NCBI GenBank assembly: GCA_907164885.2
Contig: OU015490.1
Coordinates: forward strand, 99,598,757-99,662,756
Direction: 5' to 3'
Length of the DNA: 64,000 nucleotides
From: Dolomedes plantarius
Lineage: Eukaryota > Arthropoda > Arachnida > Araneae > Dolomedidae
The position numbers and the translations under genes are program-made. Under the pieces are notes generated by a model. It did no database searches. It was not told the origin of the DNA and saw only the letters and a program-made list of their open reading frames with translations. Positions 1 through 10,814 of the stretch are shown here, piece after piece. Positions within the stretch are counted from its first letter, which is position 1. Every line of letters starts with the position of its first letter.

Positions 1-172
1 TTCATGCTTATTGTCTTTTCTTTGGACACTAGCTCTCTTTAAAGCGTCGATCCCTTTTCTCCTACATTCACGAAATCATCATTTGACATTAATTTTTTAC
101 ATATAAAACATAGTTCCGTATCAGCCATTGTTCACAGACGCACACGGAACGGTGACTAACTATTAACTGGCT

Positions 173-702
173 AGGAAAATACTAGGGTAAGACCGATTTG
201 GCGCCTTACGGTATGCACATGCGCGTGTCTTCCAGCCATCGCGACGGGCACCCACGCATGCGCGTCCCTGGTGTGATAGTGCGCTCTTTCCAAAGTCAAT
301 TATCTTTGTTCGTGTTAGACTTATAAAAAAATATATGTTTTCTGTGTATTGATTTTTGTAGAAGCTACCTCCATTATCAACGCGCATTTTATAGTGAATA
401 TCTTCGTTCCTGTTAGGTTCACGACAAAAATTTATAAAATCTTTTTTGTACATAATTTAATGTTTTTTAATTTTTGAAATAAACTTTTTTTACGTAAAGT
501 TAATATTTCCCTAGTTATTTGGAAAAATACAAAAAACCCTTCCCATTTAGTGTAAAACTAATTTGGCTAATTATGGTATGCACTTTCGCGGGTATTTCCC
601 CCCACGGCGATCGGGAACCGCGCTTGCGCGTCCCAGGTGTCATAGTGCGCTCTTTTCAAAGTCAATTATCTTTATTCCTGTTAGACATATAGAAAAATGT
701 TA
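173..702. repeat. Diverged tandem duplication, two ~155-bp units
   Basis: A block near 173-330 recurs near 520-695. Both share a 'ggtatgcac' start, a CpG-rich centre with 'gcgcgtcc', the run 'catagtgcgctcttt' or 'gatagtgcgctcttt', and then 'caaagtcaattatcttt'. The copies differ at many bases and have small gaps, so this is an old duplication. Open reading frames across it look incidental. Confidence 0.6.
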
Positions 703-1541
703 TGAATGATTTTGTTCATAATTTAATGCTCTTTAATTTTCGTATGTAATTATTTTTTATAAAATCAATATTTTTAAAGATATTTCCAAAAAACCAAAAA
801 AGTGTACACATTTTCCAAGATGGCGGCGAAAGCTCAAGTCTGATCGGTGGGGACTTTTAGTATGTTCATTAGCATGCTTAAACAAACATCTCCACCAAAT
901 TTCAAAACTTTCATATTTTTTTTAGCCATTCGTCAAAATCGAGTCTATTTTGACTGGGGTAGTAATAGAATTAAGTAAAGTGATGCTATTATGTGGTGTT
1001 CAGATTTTATTTAAATTAAAAAAAAATTGCATCTTAAATGGATCATAATAGTGCTGATATTGCATAATTTTAAATAATTAAAAATGTGTATAATTTAATA
1101 AAAAAATGTAGAGAAGCTATTAAGTATACAAATAATATTGACTTTGGAGATGTAAATTGATAAAAATTAAAATTAACACGTCGTTTTTGCCCGGCTAGTA
1201 ATTTAAGAAATATCGAAAAACTAATAACCTTTCAATTGGCTTTAGAAATGGTTTAGGAATCTTAAAAGTATTTCTTTACAAATATTGGGGAAACATTAGT
1301 GAGCAGTTTCGAGTGTCTGAATTCTATACTTTTCACAACATATTTCAAAATCACATACATAAAGTAACAAAATCAGAACCATCAGGAAAAATGTTGTAAC
1401 TACGTTACATAGGCCACGCCTTCCAACGTAGGCTTGCATAGTGAATTGACCATAGAAAGATGAAAGCGATATCGCCCCCTCCTCCCTCCGTTTCTCGCAC
1501 AGTATGCTAGGTTCTGGCCGGCAATTCTTTTTTAAATGTTT

Positions 1542-1545
<4 letters not shown>
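703..1545. other. AT-rich stretch without recognisable gene
   Basis: I see no long reading frame, RNA gene or mobile-element end here. The sequence is AT-rich, with one short GC-rich patch containing 'aagatggcggcg' near 819. Confidence 0.5.

Positions 1546-1599
<54 letters not shown>
1546..1599. repeat. (TA)n microsatellite
   Basis: About 54 bases of uninterrupted TA dinucleotides. Confidence 0.95.
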
Positions 1600-1600
<1 letters not shown>

Positions 1601-1602
<2 letters not shown>

Positions 1603-2087
1603 ATAATAACGGCCCACCATTATATAAAGCGTATTTAAAATTACCCTGTTAATAAAGCACGACCCCTTTTTCCAAAATTGGAACCTAAAAGTAAAATAAG
1701 ATAAATTATATCATCCCTGCAGATCATTATACAGGCATGTGAAGTAGCTGAACTCAATAACATTCCCAGATATGAGTGTTAGAAGTTAGGAGATTCCGAA
1801 TGTCAGTATAGTGTCAAAAATCTTGAAGAGCCCTCGAATCACTCTGAATGTATAGGTTCTGTAACGTCAAAAACCACACTTTGCAAGAATTTTATGGCCA
1901 CTTATCCTACACTCAGGTCAAGAGGTCGCGGTTCTAGCAAGCGCGGGATCTTGCAGTAAAGTCCCCGATAAACTTAAGTGGACACGTGAACTCCACGAAT
2001 CTAAAGTCGCCCAATTAAAATATTAAGAAGTTTTAGGCCCTCTGGCGTCAATATCGCAAAGCACTTATTTACGATGTGCGTGAAAAG
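1601..2087. other. Unassigned flank upstream of the Gypsy element
   Basis: No gene or repeat is recognised. It differs from the sequence that precedes the 3' end repeat of the Gypsy element, so the 5' end repeat either begins at 2088 or is truncated there. Confidence 0.4.
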
Positions 2088-2158
2088 AAGATTTCTTCTC
2101 TTGGTGTCTAACTCTCGTTGATGTCGGACCTGCGGTCCGCTTCTGTCTTGTAATGTAA
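2088..2158 (+). repeat. 5' LTR, first part (split by an insertion)
   Basis: This matches 10481-10551, from 'aagatttcttctcttgg' to 'cttgtaatgtaa', almost base for base. The match resumes at 4532 after the inserted element and its duplicated TAA. Confidence 0.8.
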
Positions 2159-2353
2159 AGCCAGGACTCCACTTCACCAGAAACAGAAAACAGAACAGAA
2201 AACGGATTTTTTTTCTGTTTTCCGTTTCTGCTGAGATTCCGTTCTTTCTATACTCCACTTCACCAGATTCCGCCCAGCTGGCGCCATCTGTCATCGTTTT
2301 TTGTTTGTTTTTTGTTTATTGTTTTACATTGGCTGTGATTCGGACATAAAATA

Positions 2354-3762
2354 CACTGCTGGCCACCTAAATTGCAACACCAAGAAAGACAAGAGATATC
2401 ACAACAAAATTTATTTTGTAGATAACATGTTGACCAAGTATCAAATGATTAAATTTATAGACTTCTGTGAAGTGTGGTTCCTGCCAAAATCAGTAGCCAG
2501 AGTAGCCGCCATTGTTGGAGATCACCGCTGCCACACGCCTCGGCATTGATTCAAAGAGACTTTGGATGAGTTCTTGGGTTACAGCAGACCAAGAAGCTTC
2601 CACACGTTGCCAAAGTTGATCTGCTGTGGCAGCTGGAGTTGGAATCTGGGTCAATCGTAGAGCAACCATGGACCACATGTTTTCTATCAGCGAAAGATCC
2701 GGAGAGCGAGGCGGCCAGAGAAGCAATTCAATCTGGCGATTGACGAAGAACCGTTGGACAATGCGTGCCACGTGTGGTCGCGCATTATCCTGTTGAAATA
2801 TGGCTGTGGGCAAGCCCTGAAGGTAAGGAAGGACAACTGGCTCCAACACCTCAGAGATGTAGCGCTGGCTGTTTAAAGTACCGGCAATGCGTACTAGAGG
2901 TGTGCGAGAGTGATATCCAATACCGCCCCATACCATAATACCCGGTGCAGGACCAGTGTGGCGGTGCATAACGCAGCTGTTCAGCATCCTCTCTTCACGG
3001 TGTCTCCAGACTCGAATGCGACCATCGTGGTGTTGCAGACAGAAGCGTGACTCGTCAGTAAAGACAATTTCATTCCATTCTGCCGTCCACATCCTTCTGT
3101 CATCGCACCATTGGCGGCGGAGACATCTGTGGTTCTGCGTCAAGGGTAGACAAAGCAATGGACGTCTTGCGGACAGACCACTCTGCTGTAAACGGCGTCG
3201 AATGGTACGCGCAGACACTGGATGATGCGTTACAGACTGCATGTGCTGTGCTATGGTTCGTGATGTGACTGAGCGATCCGTCACTGCCATGCGCACAATT
3301 TGCCTGTCATCACGTGAAGTGGTGCGCTGATGTGGATGCGATCGAACACGCCGGTCCGTCGTACCCTCCTGCATCCAACGATCACATATCCGCATTACAG
3401 TTGTTTGGTTTCGTACAACACGACTACATATTTCCCTGAAAGATAATCCACAATCTCGGTAGGCCACTATCCTTCCTCTGTCGAACTCGGATACTTGATC
3501 AAAAGATGATCGCTGTTTTCGACGAAGCATAATTGATCTTTTTTTTGAAAAAACCCCAAGAAAAACACAATTCCCGAACTTGAAATCGTCGAAATCTCCA
3601 AGCCTTAAATAGCGCTTTGAAGTGGCGCCACAGGCGCGCGTGATGTGCGTCTGCGCTGAAATTCTAATCATTTGCATATCTCACCTCCGCTAATGCATGT
3701 TGTAAATTTCATGTTATTTGCATGTTTCCTTCAGGGTGTTGCATTTACAGTGGCCAGCAGTG
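2354..3762 (-). mobile_element. Tc1-like DNA transposon, copy 1 (apparently complete)
   Basis: The ends are inverted repeats: CACTGCTGGCCACCTAAATT on the left, and CACTGCTGGCCACTGTAAAT read inward from the right. They are flanked by TA at 2352-2353 and 3763-3764, the Tc1/mariner target duplication. At 1409 bp it has the usual length. It carries one uninterrupted transposase gene on the minus strand. A second copy with ruined coding sequence lies at 27520-28927. Confidence 0.95.
2490..3530 (-). CDS. Tc1-like DD34E transposase, intact
   Basis: Encodes a cut-and-paste transposase that should bind the terminal repeats of its own element and insert at TA. From the ATG at 3530 the protein is 346 residues, the normal Tc1 size. 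The frame is open for 49 codons upstream, but MLRRKQRSSF is the likely start because the second copy keeps an ATG at the same place. Residues ~10-110 form the paired helix-turn-helix region (FDRGRIVAYRDCGLSFREI, then RTIRRRL). The catalytic triad is visible: D159 in FTDESRF, D248 in QQDNARPH and E283 in LIENMW, with 34 residues between the last two. There is no internal stop or frameshift, and both terminal repeats survive, so this copy may still be functional. Confidence 0.93.
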   Translation of the reverse strand: MLRRKQRSSFDQVSEFDRGRIVAYRDCGLSFREICSRVVRNQTTVMRICDRWMQEGTTDRRVRSHPHQRTTSRDDRQIVRMAVTDRSVTSRTIAQHMQSVTHHPVSARTIRRRLQQSGLSARRPLLCLPLTQNHRCLRRQWCDDRRMWTAEWNEIVFTDESRFCLQHHDGRIRVWRHREERMLNSCVMHRHTGPAPGIMVWGGIGYHSRTPLVRIAGTLNSQRYISEVLEPVVLPYLQGLPTAIFQQDNARPHVARIVQRFFVNRQIELLLWPPRSPDLSLIENMWSMVALRLTQIPTPAATADQLWQRVEASWSAVTQELIQSLFESMPRRVAAVISNNGGYSGY

Positions 3763-4531
3763 TACTTAAGCTCAAGAAAGTATGGAAAACGACACAAATT
3801 TTGCTATGGCGAGTTTGCATTTCCTAAGTCTGCTGTCTTTAATTAGAACCTCTGAAGCAAAAAAAAAAAAAAAAAGAAAACATCGATTCTGGGTTCGAAA
3901 GGTTTTCCAAGAAAGGGAAAACATGGTATTTACAACACCTTAATTAGAGATCTTCGAACTACCGATCAGGAGTTCTGAAAAAACAGTCTTGTTGAAAAAA
4001 CAGTAGTGCATAACAAATAGTATGTAATAGAAATTTCGACAAAATATTACTGAGGGTTTTAGTTGTCATGTTTAGTGTATATCATCTCTATAACATTTGG
4101 ATAGTTAAAAATATCAGACCTTTACAAAGTGACATCTTAGGATTACAGATCAGTTTGCACTAAATCCATTATCTGGTAATAGAAAATCATTATTCCAACA
4201 AATTGTTCTAGTAGAATTTACTGTTTGACTTATTTAGCTTGCAGTTATGGAGGTGATGGTAGAAATGGGTAAGCCCCAACTTCATAAATAAACGCTTCCA
4301 TGTCAAACCGAGATGCCATTGCTGTTTTGTGTTTCGTGGATCAAGACGCATTCCTATTGGCTGTCTTACACGCGGAATCCGCGGGCGGAAACAGAAAAGT
4401 TCAACATTTTCAACTCTGTTTTCCGCCGTCATTCTGCTGGGCAGAAACGGAAAAAGCCGGAAGTGCGTAGATTTTCCGATTCTGTTTTCTGTTTCTGTCG
4501 CGTTTTCTGGTGAAATGGAGTCCAGGCCTAA

Positions 4532-4767
4532 GACACGCCCTGTAAGGCCAAGTCATGTGGCCACTGCAGCCAAGGCTTTCAAATAAATAAAGCAAATCCT
4601 CGAAGTTGTGTATTTCATCTATGGCTCCATGTGTGTTTCTCTCCAAGTTATGTGCAGCGCTTTACGGTATGATCAACACTTCGCCCAACTGCATCACTCC
4701 CTCGTGCCGGCTACGCCTCCGATAAGTGCTATGCCTCTCCTCCGCGGCGTGAGGTACGGGCAGCACA
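4532..4767 (+). repeat. 5' LTR, second part
   Basis: This matches 10552-10787 with about nine substitutions and no visible gaps. It includes an AATAAA polyadenylation-type signal within 'caaataaataaag'. Both copies diverge right after 'caca', which marks the inner edge of the repeat. Confidence 0.8.
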
Positions 4768-5595
4768 AGAGTCGGCTGGACCCCTGCGTCGGAAGAGAAA
4801 GTGGTTGTTTTCACACACACCGCCAAATCTGTGTTGTTTACGGTGAGTGTTTTGTTTACGTTGTGAACGTCGTTCAAGATCATCGCAGTATATTCTCCTA
4901 GTGCTCGAATAAGTATTTACACGCTTCTTCTATCTTCAGTGTGGGGCATTTTACCGCATAAAATTATTGAACTTTCTCCTTCTCGTGATCGTGAAAATTC
5001 TATTACTAAAATATGTTGTGCAAAATATCTACTAAAATATTTTGAAAAATTTGTGCAGTTTCTCCATCTGGTTTTTGTGTTTGAAAATTAGTGCTTGATC
5101 GTTCCTTTAGTGGTTTTTCGTCAATACGACTTGTGTTCTACATTGCATCTGGTTTTGCTGCAACGGGAAGAAAATTGTGTAAAACGTCAGCTGCTTGTTC
5201 CTGGGGCTACCGTATCAAACTTCATTTCGTGAGAACTTTGTATAAATTGAAAAATGTGTAATCATCTTTTAAGAGTCATCACTTCGAGTTTCGTACTTAT
5301 GTACTCCGAGTGTGTATTGCCCTGCAAGGAGATGAAAACAAGTGGTGTGCAGTTTGGTTCAATGTGCCGTCGTTCCAACGTATGCATCACTAAAAAAAAA
5401 ATTGTTTTTGAAATTAAAATGTTCACTTTAAAAGAAGTTAAAGGTAGGTCAGAAAAAATAAGAAAATGAAAATGATCTAATTGATTTATAGTGATGATAT
5501 TTTATTTTGGTACGGTATTTATGTGAGTGATATTTATATTATTGAAAGTTTTATGTAATATATTGATGTGTTTACGTTCTGGAAAACTCCTAATC
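4768..5595 (+). other. Gypsy 5' leader region
   Basis: About 830 bases lie between the 5' LTR and the gag start codon. A primer-binding site would be expected just after 4767, but I cannot match the sequence there to a tRNA 3' end by eye. The short reading frames inside it resemble nothing I know. Confidence 0.5.
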
Positions 5596-6662
5596 ATGTC
5601 TGAGAGTGAAGACACAATACCCCCTACCAATGCTCAATTGCCAAATGTAACCGAAGAGAGTGCTCCAATCGAGCCTAACTCAGTAATTACTAGCACTAGT
5701 AATGTAATACCCCCTACCAATGTCAAAATATCAAATGTACTGGATCAAAGTACTTTAATGGAACCTAAATTAGTAGCCGCCAGCACCAGTACAGAATTAA
5801 AAATGCTTAGTACTGCTGAACAGCACATTATTAGTTTTGATGCCGAAGCTGGCATGAATCTGGATTCATGGCTAAACTATTTTAACCGAAAGTGTCGGGA
5901 AAGTTGTAAAAATGAGGAATGGAAAATAAATAACTTAAGTAAATATTTATAGGGAAAGCACTTACTGTTTTTATTAATTCGTGTTTAGATGTTCAAAATT
6001 GGGAACAATTGTGTTTGATTTTGAAGGAAAATTTCATAGAAATCAAGGTAGTCTCCTTTAGCGAATTCACTAATCTTAAATTAAAGGAGGCTAAAGGGGT
6101 TACTGATTATTTCCATAAGAAATTGGCGTGTGGTCGAAAGCTGGGATTATCAAACAGTCTATTAATGGAGGGTTTAACTGATGGTCTTCCTCCAAATCTT
6201 CAGCAGTTGATGGCGCTTAGTCCTCCTGCTACCCCAACAGCATGGCTCACTTTAATTTCTAAATTACTTAAAAGTCAAGAGACACATGCTGAAACTAACA
6301 GTCCAAGACCTCCACAAGCAAATGATTTCAGTCCCAGAACTCCACAAAATGACAGATTTAAATTTAGACCTGGATTTCAACGACCACCATATTATCGAAA
6401 TTTCAACAGTCGCAATCCAAATAATTTCAATAACTCATACCCAAGATTTCAACCACCAAGAACTAACTATAATAATGTCCATTCCCAAACTCAACTGCCT
6501 CCAGCTCCATGTAGAGAATGTACAGGGAGAGGTATACTGAATGCATATCATTGGGTGCAGACGTGCCCCTTTAGAAATGCAATTAGTAATCCGATGGCTC
6601 CTCAAGTAGTGGAAAGCACTGAGAGTCAGATATCTAACCTTACTGATGACAATCAGATGTGA
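5596..6662 (+). pseudogene. gag: Gypsy gag (frameshifted)
   Basis: Encodes the structural particle protein of the retrotransposon. The start is the ATG at 5596 (MSESEDTIPP), followed by a Ser/Thr/Pro-rich stretch. The frame ends at 5950, and capsid-like sequence resumes one base out of phase and runs to 6662. A single-base indel near 5950 is therefore the simplest explanation. The C-terminal third is Pro/Asn/Arg-rich and has one knuckle-like motif with spacing C-X2-C-X9-H-X4-C. That is longer than the retroviral C-X2-C-X4-H-X4-C. The break is more likely decay than programmed shifting, because it lies inside gag rather than at a gag-pol border. Confidence 0.75.
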
Positions 6663-7304
6663 CAATTAAACGTATCCGGATACATAAATAAGAGACCAAT
6701 TCCTTGTGTGATAGATACTGGTAGCTCCTTGTCTATCATCTCCTCGACTTTGACAACCCAACATAGACTAAAAATACAGACGTCTGAAAGACTTTTAGTC
6801 AAACAAGCAAAAGGCCTTCTCCAATTAAAGAGATCATGTTTAATTAACTTATGCATTGGAAATGTTACTAAAAAGGTAAAAATGTACGTTATAGACAATG
6901 ATTTACCTTATATAATCCTGGGATTACCAGAATGTGGACAATTTCAAATAAATATTGATTGTAATTCTATGCAAATTTATCAAAATGGACTAATAATTCC
7001 ACGTAATAACATGTTTATGTGTACACCAATGTCATTTCATATTAATAATAATGAGTCCAAATATGTAAATCTTAAACCAAATGTAAGTCAAAATGTAAAC
7101 AATGTAGGTATTGAGTTGGTTCACATTCCTCTGACCTCTGAAAACAATTCTGAAAATTTCCAGACTGTCAATAGAGAGAATGGTGAACTCAATTCTTTAC
7201 TGTATAAATACTCGCATATATTTTCTAAGGACAAGTATGATATAGGGTTAATTAGGGTTAACCCCAGCGTGTTAGACTTACATCTGAGCTTCCTGTGTCC
7301 TTAA
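6663..7304 (+). pseudogene. pol: Gypsy retropepsin-like protease region
   Basis: Follows the gag stop directly in the same direction. The active-site motif DTGSS lies at about 6717-6731, and ILGLPE later gives the flap-side ILG signature of retropepsins. This aspartic protease would cleave the Gag-Pol polyprotein. The frame closes at 7304, while the reverse transcriptase frame is already open from 7295. The two halves are out of phase, which breaks the polyprotein. The stretch between ILG and the RT start (about 7000-7250) is Asn-rich linker. Confidence 0.8.
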
Positions 7305-8818
7305 GACCTTATCGTACTTCTCCTAAAGAAGAAGAGGAAATAAAAAGCCAAATTGAGAAATTGTTACAAGCAGGTATTATAAGAGAAAGTAGTAGCTCAT
7401 ACTCGTCTCCCGTCACTTTGGCTTTTAAGCGTGATGAAGGCAAGCGTACAAGATTATGTATAGATTTTAGAAAATTAAATGCAATTACCAAAACAGATGC
7501 TGAGCCTTTACCCCGCATAGATTGCCTATTAGACAAATTAAGTCAAGCTAAAATATTTTCAACACTAGATTTAACTTCAGGCTACTGGCATATTCCAATT
7601 CACCCTCAGGATATTGAAAAACTTGCCTTTGCAACAAGTTTCGGATTATTTGAATGGCTTCGTCTACCTTTTGGCTTAAAAAATGCCCCAGGAATCTTTA
7701 ACAGAACCATTCGTAGAATTTTGGCTAAATATAAGATTAACTTTGCTTATAACTATTTCGATGATATTATTATTTTTTCTTCATCTGAAGAGGAGCATTG
7801 GCAACACTTACAACAAATTTTTGAAATCTGTAAGAAAGAAAACATTAAACTTAAATTATCTAAATGTGTGTTCGCCAAAGACAAAATTAATTTTCTTGGT
7901 TATGAAGTTCAACAAGGAAAAACTACTCCAAATAATGCCAACATTGATAGTATTCAGAAGTTACAACCTCCTAAGAACATAAAGGAGTTGCAACGTTTCT
8001 TAGGATCTATCAATGTATATAATAAGTTTATCCCTAAGTATGCTCAAATTCGGTGTCTATTAAATAGACTTTTGAAAAAAAATGTTAAGTGGAATTGGAC
8101 AGAAGAATGCCAGAGTGCATTCGAAAAATTAAAACATGTGTTAATTTCTAAACCTGTTCTTCAATTATATGATCCTAAATTACCATGTCATGTATATGTT
8201 GATGCCTCAAAAAATGCAGTTGGAGCTGTGTTGAAACAGCCTGATGCCTCTAATATATTACATCCTGTTGCATATCATTCAAGGACTTTACGTAATTATG
8301 AACAAAATTATGCTATCACGGAATTGGAATGTTTGTCGATTGTGGATGCTTTAGACAAATTCTACTATTATCTCCATGGCCAAAAATTTGTCATTCATAC
8401 TGACCATGCGGCTCTTGTTTGGCTCAAAAATGTAAAAAATCTAAGAGGTCGGTTATTCCGCTGGTCCTTAAAACTCAGTATGTTTGATTATGAAATCAAA
8501 TACCAAAAAAGCTCCACCAATGTCGAAGCTGATATGCTCTCAAGGCATTCTGTTTCCCAACATCTTCAACATACTGTACATTTATTAGACTTGGATGAAA
8601 TTAAAACACAACAGAAAAATGACAACCTTCATGATACAAAGTATCAAGAGATAAATGATGTAATCATATTAAAAAGAAAAAATCTACATAAAATTATTGT
8701 TCCTATGTCACTACGTTTAAAATTGTTGCAAAAGTGTCACGATCAATTTGGTCATCCTGGTGTACAAAAAATGCTAAATTTGATTACCCCCTCAGTATTG
8801 TTGGCCTCATATAACTGA
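7295..8818 (+). pseudogene. pol: Gypsy reverse transcriptase and RNase H
   Basis: About 507 codons of uninterrupted frame. The RT domain shows RPYR and EKLLQAGIIRES near its start, LCIDFRKLNAIT, FSTLDLTSGYWHIP, LPFGLKNAPG and the catalytic YFDD box. These are all in Ty3/Gypsy order. The RNase H domain follows with YVDASKNAVG, AITELECLSIVDAL and HTDHAAL, and ends near VEADMLSR. The start of the integrase zinc-binding domain (HDQFGHPGVQKM) lies at the end of this frame, which then stops. The catalytic residues are present, but the frame joins neither protease nor integrase. The first codon is only the beginning of the open frame. Confidence 0.93.
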
Positions 8819-9746
8819 GGATATTGCAAAGTTTGTCAAACACTGTGCAACATGCCAATTTAACAAGAAATCAAAATTGAAAAAATTTGGACTTATTCAA
8901 ATTGTACCTCCAACAGATAAACCTTTTGAATGTATTTCTGTTGATACTGTCGGTGGTTTTAACTATTATAATTCTACAAAAAAAATATCTCCACATTGCA
9001 ATAGACCATGCAACAAGATATGTGTGGGCATTTCCCTCTAAAAGTGTCACCACAGAAACGTATGCCAACTGCCTTAAGCAAATATTCCAAGTTCAGGTAC
9101 CAGAAAAAATTCTAACGGATAGGAATGCAGCCTTTACTTCATCACGATTCAGGAGATTCCTTCAAAATTATAATGTGAAACATCTTTTGACTTCAGCACA
9201 TCATCCTCAGACCAACGTAAAGTGGAGCGAGTGAATCAATCAATAGTAAGTAGGCTAAAATGTAAAGTCAATTCTTCGTCCACTAAAGTTCCTTGGACAC
9301 GTTTGTTGGAACAAGTCATTACCGAATATAACAATAGTCCCCATTCAGTTACAAAATTTACCCCTGCATACTTAATGTTGGGCAAGCAGCCTTATGAATC
9401 CCCTATAAATCAAACTAATTACCCTCCAGTGGATGAAGCTCGAAAACTAGCAAAACAAAGGACAATAGATTATCATTATAAAAACAAAATTAGGTATGAT
9501 GCTCGCTTTGTACCCTCTAAATTTAAACCTGGTGATGCTGTATTCTTAGAAGAATTTTCATATCCAAATACCCGTAAACTTTCAGCCCCTTATTCTGGCC
9601 CTTATAAAATTTTAAAACAGTGTTCTGAAGTGACTTATGAAATAGATAAGCCAAATCAATATAATAACAGGTCTACTGAAATTGTACATGCATCCAAGTT
9701 GAGATATTACAATCCACCTGCCGAATTTAAATTATACCATGAATGA
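8819..9746 (+). pseudogene. pol: Gypsy integrase, broken by frameshifts
   Basis: The integrase would insert the retrotransposon cDNA. Its zinc-binding half is split: HxxxxH is at the end of the preceding frame, and CATCQF lies just after 8848 in another phase. Core-domain landmarks are the Asp in SVDTVGG, LTDRNAAF, then HHPQTN followed by ERVNQS, the expected D, D and E regions. Phase changes occur near 8815, near 8980 and again near 9225, beside HHPQTN. A C-terminal SH3-like segment (FKPGDAVFL, SGPYKIL, VHASKLRYY) is intact in the last 174-codon frame. Confidence 0.88.
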
Positions 9747-10480
9747 GGCAAACCTAATACTTTAATCTTTCGTAATTCTCTCCTTCTCTAAGCACTTCCC
9801 TGTCGTCCCATTAATTTAAATATGAAGAAGTCTCGGTTGAGTGTAAGAGAACCTCGCCAATATAGAAAAATTTCTCCTCTATATTTTGCGTTGTAATACT
9901 ACATATTTGAATAAAGCTACACTTTTTATAATACCTATATTAAACTTGTGTATTAATATATTGTATTTCATATTAACATATTATATTTTGTATTACCATT
10001 TTGAGAGTTATTTGAATTTGAATATTGAAGTATTATTAGTACCACTTCAAAATATTGAATTAATTGTATATCAGGTATTCTATTTTTGTATTCCAGTTCT
10101 TCATATTACTTTACAGTTGGAAATATTTTATGGTTTTTTCATGTTCTTAAACTTTGAAGCTTCATGTGTAAAAGATTCCAAAGACTTTTAAGAGAAATAT
10201 TGAGATGTTGTGTATTTTTTTTTGTTAAAATTTTGTGTATGGATCAACAGTATTAGCAGCTATGGCTCAATTTATATCATGTGTTTTTCGAGTAATGTTG
10301 TTTATTGTATATGTAAAGTAAGGCTCCAAGGACAGCATGCGGACAGCGAGGTCAAGATTTTGATAAACTCATCCCTTTAACTTGTAACCTTCTTTTCTAA
10401 ATTTAGTAAAATGTTCTCACCTGAAGGGAAGCCTTGCTCGAGGAGCTAGGGCCCGGCCCCTCTCGCAAGTCTTTTTCCGC
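9747..10480 (+). other. Gypsy 3' untranslated region
   Basis: AT-rich DNA between the pol stop and the 3' LTR match. No polypurine tract is obvious directly before 10481, so the LTR may begin further upstream than the part matched on the left. The 101-codon frame at 9886-10191 is hydrophobic low-complexity sequence and resembles no envelope gene. Confidence 0.5.
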
Positions 10481-10783
10481 AAGATTTCTTCTCTTGGTGT
10501 CTAACTCTCGTTGATGTCGGACCTGCGGTCCGCTTCTGTCTTGTAATGTAAGACGCGCCCTGTAAGGCCAAGTCATGTGGCCACTGCAGCCAAGGCTTTC
10601 AAATAAATAAAGCAAATCCTCGTAGTTGTGTATTTCATCTATGGCTCCATGTGTGTTTCTCTCCAAGTTGTGTGCAGCGCTTTACGGTAGGATCAACACT
10701 TCGTCCAACTGCATCACTCCCTCGTGCCGGCTACGCCTCCGATAAGTGCTATGCCTCTCAACCGCGGCGTGAGGTACGGGCAT

Positions 10784-10787
<4 letters not shown>
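10481..10787 (+). repeat. 3' LTR (matched part)
   Basis: Uninterrupted copy of the two left-hand pieces. It carries the AATAAA-type signal and ends in 'catcaca', where a (TA)n tract begins. Confidence 0.82.

Positions 10788-10814
<27 letters not shown>
10788..10814. repeat. (TA)n microsatellite
   Basis: Pure TA repeat directly beside the end of the 3' LTR. Confidence 0.9.

Larger units (their letters stand above)
2159..4528. mobile_element. PIF/Harbinger-type non-autonomous element carrying a Tc1 insertion
   Basis: The left end AGCCAGGACTCCACTTCACC is the near-complement of the right end, which reads GGCCTGGACTCCATTTCACC inward. Both continue into related 'cagaaacagaaaacag'-type subterminal sequence. 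TAA flanks both sides (2156-2158 and 4529-4531), and the uninterrupted 3' LTR has a single TAA at this point. A 3-bp TWA duplication is typical of PIF/Harbinger. Without its Tc1 passenger the element is about 960 bp and has no transposase, so it must have been moved in trans. The part between the Tc1 end and about 4200 holds no recognised gene. Confidence 0.82.
2088..10787 (+). mobile_element. Ty3/Gypsy-type LTR retrotransposon, degenerate, with nested insertions
   Basis: The plus strand carries gag, a DTGSS protease, reverse transcriptase, RNase H and integrase, in the Ty3/Gypsy order. Direct repeats flank this core: 2088-2158 plus 4532-4767 on the left and 10481-10787 on the right. They match over about 306 bp with only scattered substitutions. 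The left repeat is interrupted by a Harbinger-type element at 2159-4528. Gag-pol has several frameshifts, so this copy cannot make its proteins unaided. No clear TG start or primer-binding site is visible, so the true LTR start stays open. Confidence 0.88.

Noticed and set aside
163..453. 96-codon minus-strand frame
   Set aside because: It spans the diverged duplication, matches no family I know and has no supporting context.
5254..5469. 71-codon frame in the Gypsy leader
   Set aside because: It lies between LTR and gag, has biased composition and resembles no retroelement protein.
9886..10191. Possible envelope-like hydrophobic frame after pol
   Set aside because: It is low-complexity AT-driven sequence with no signal peptide, cleavage site or glycoprotein pattern. 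The element is an ordinary Gypsy type without env.
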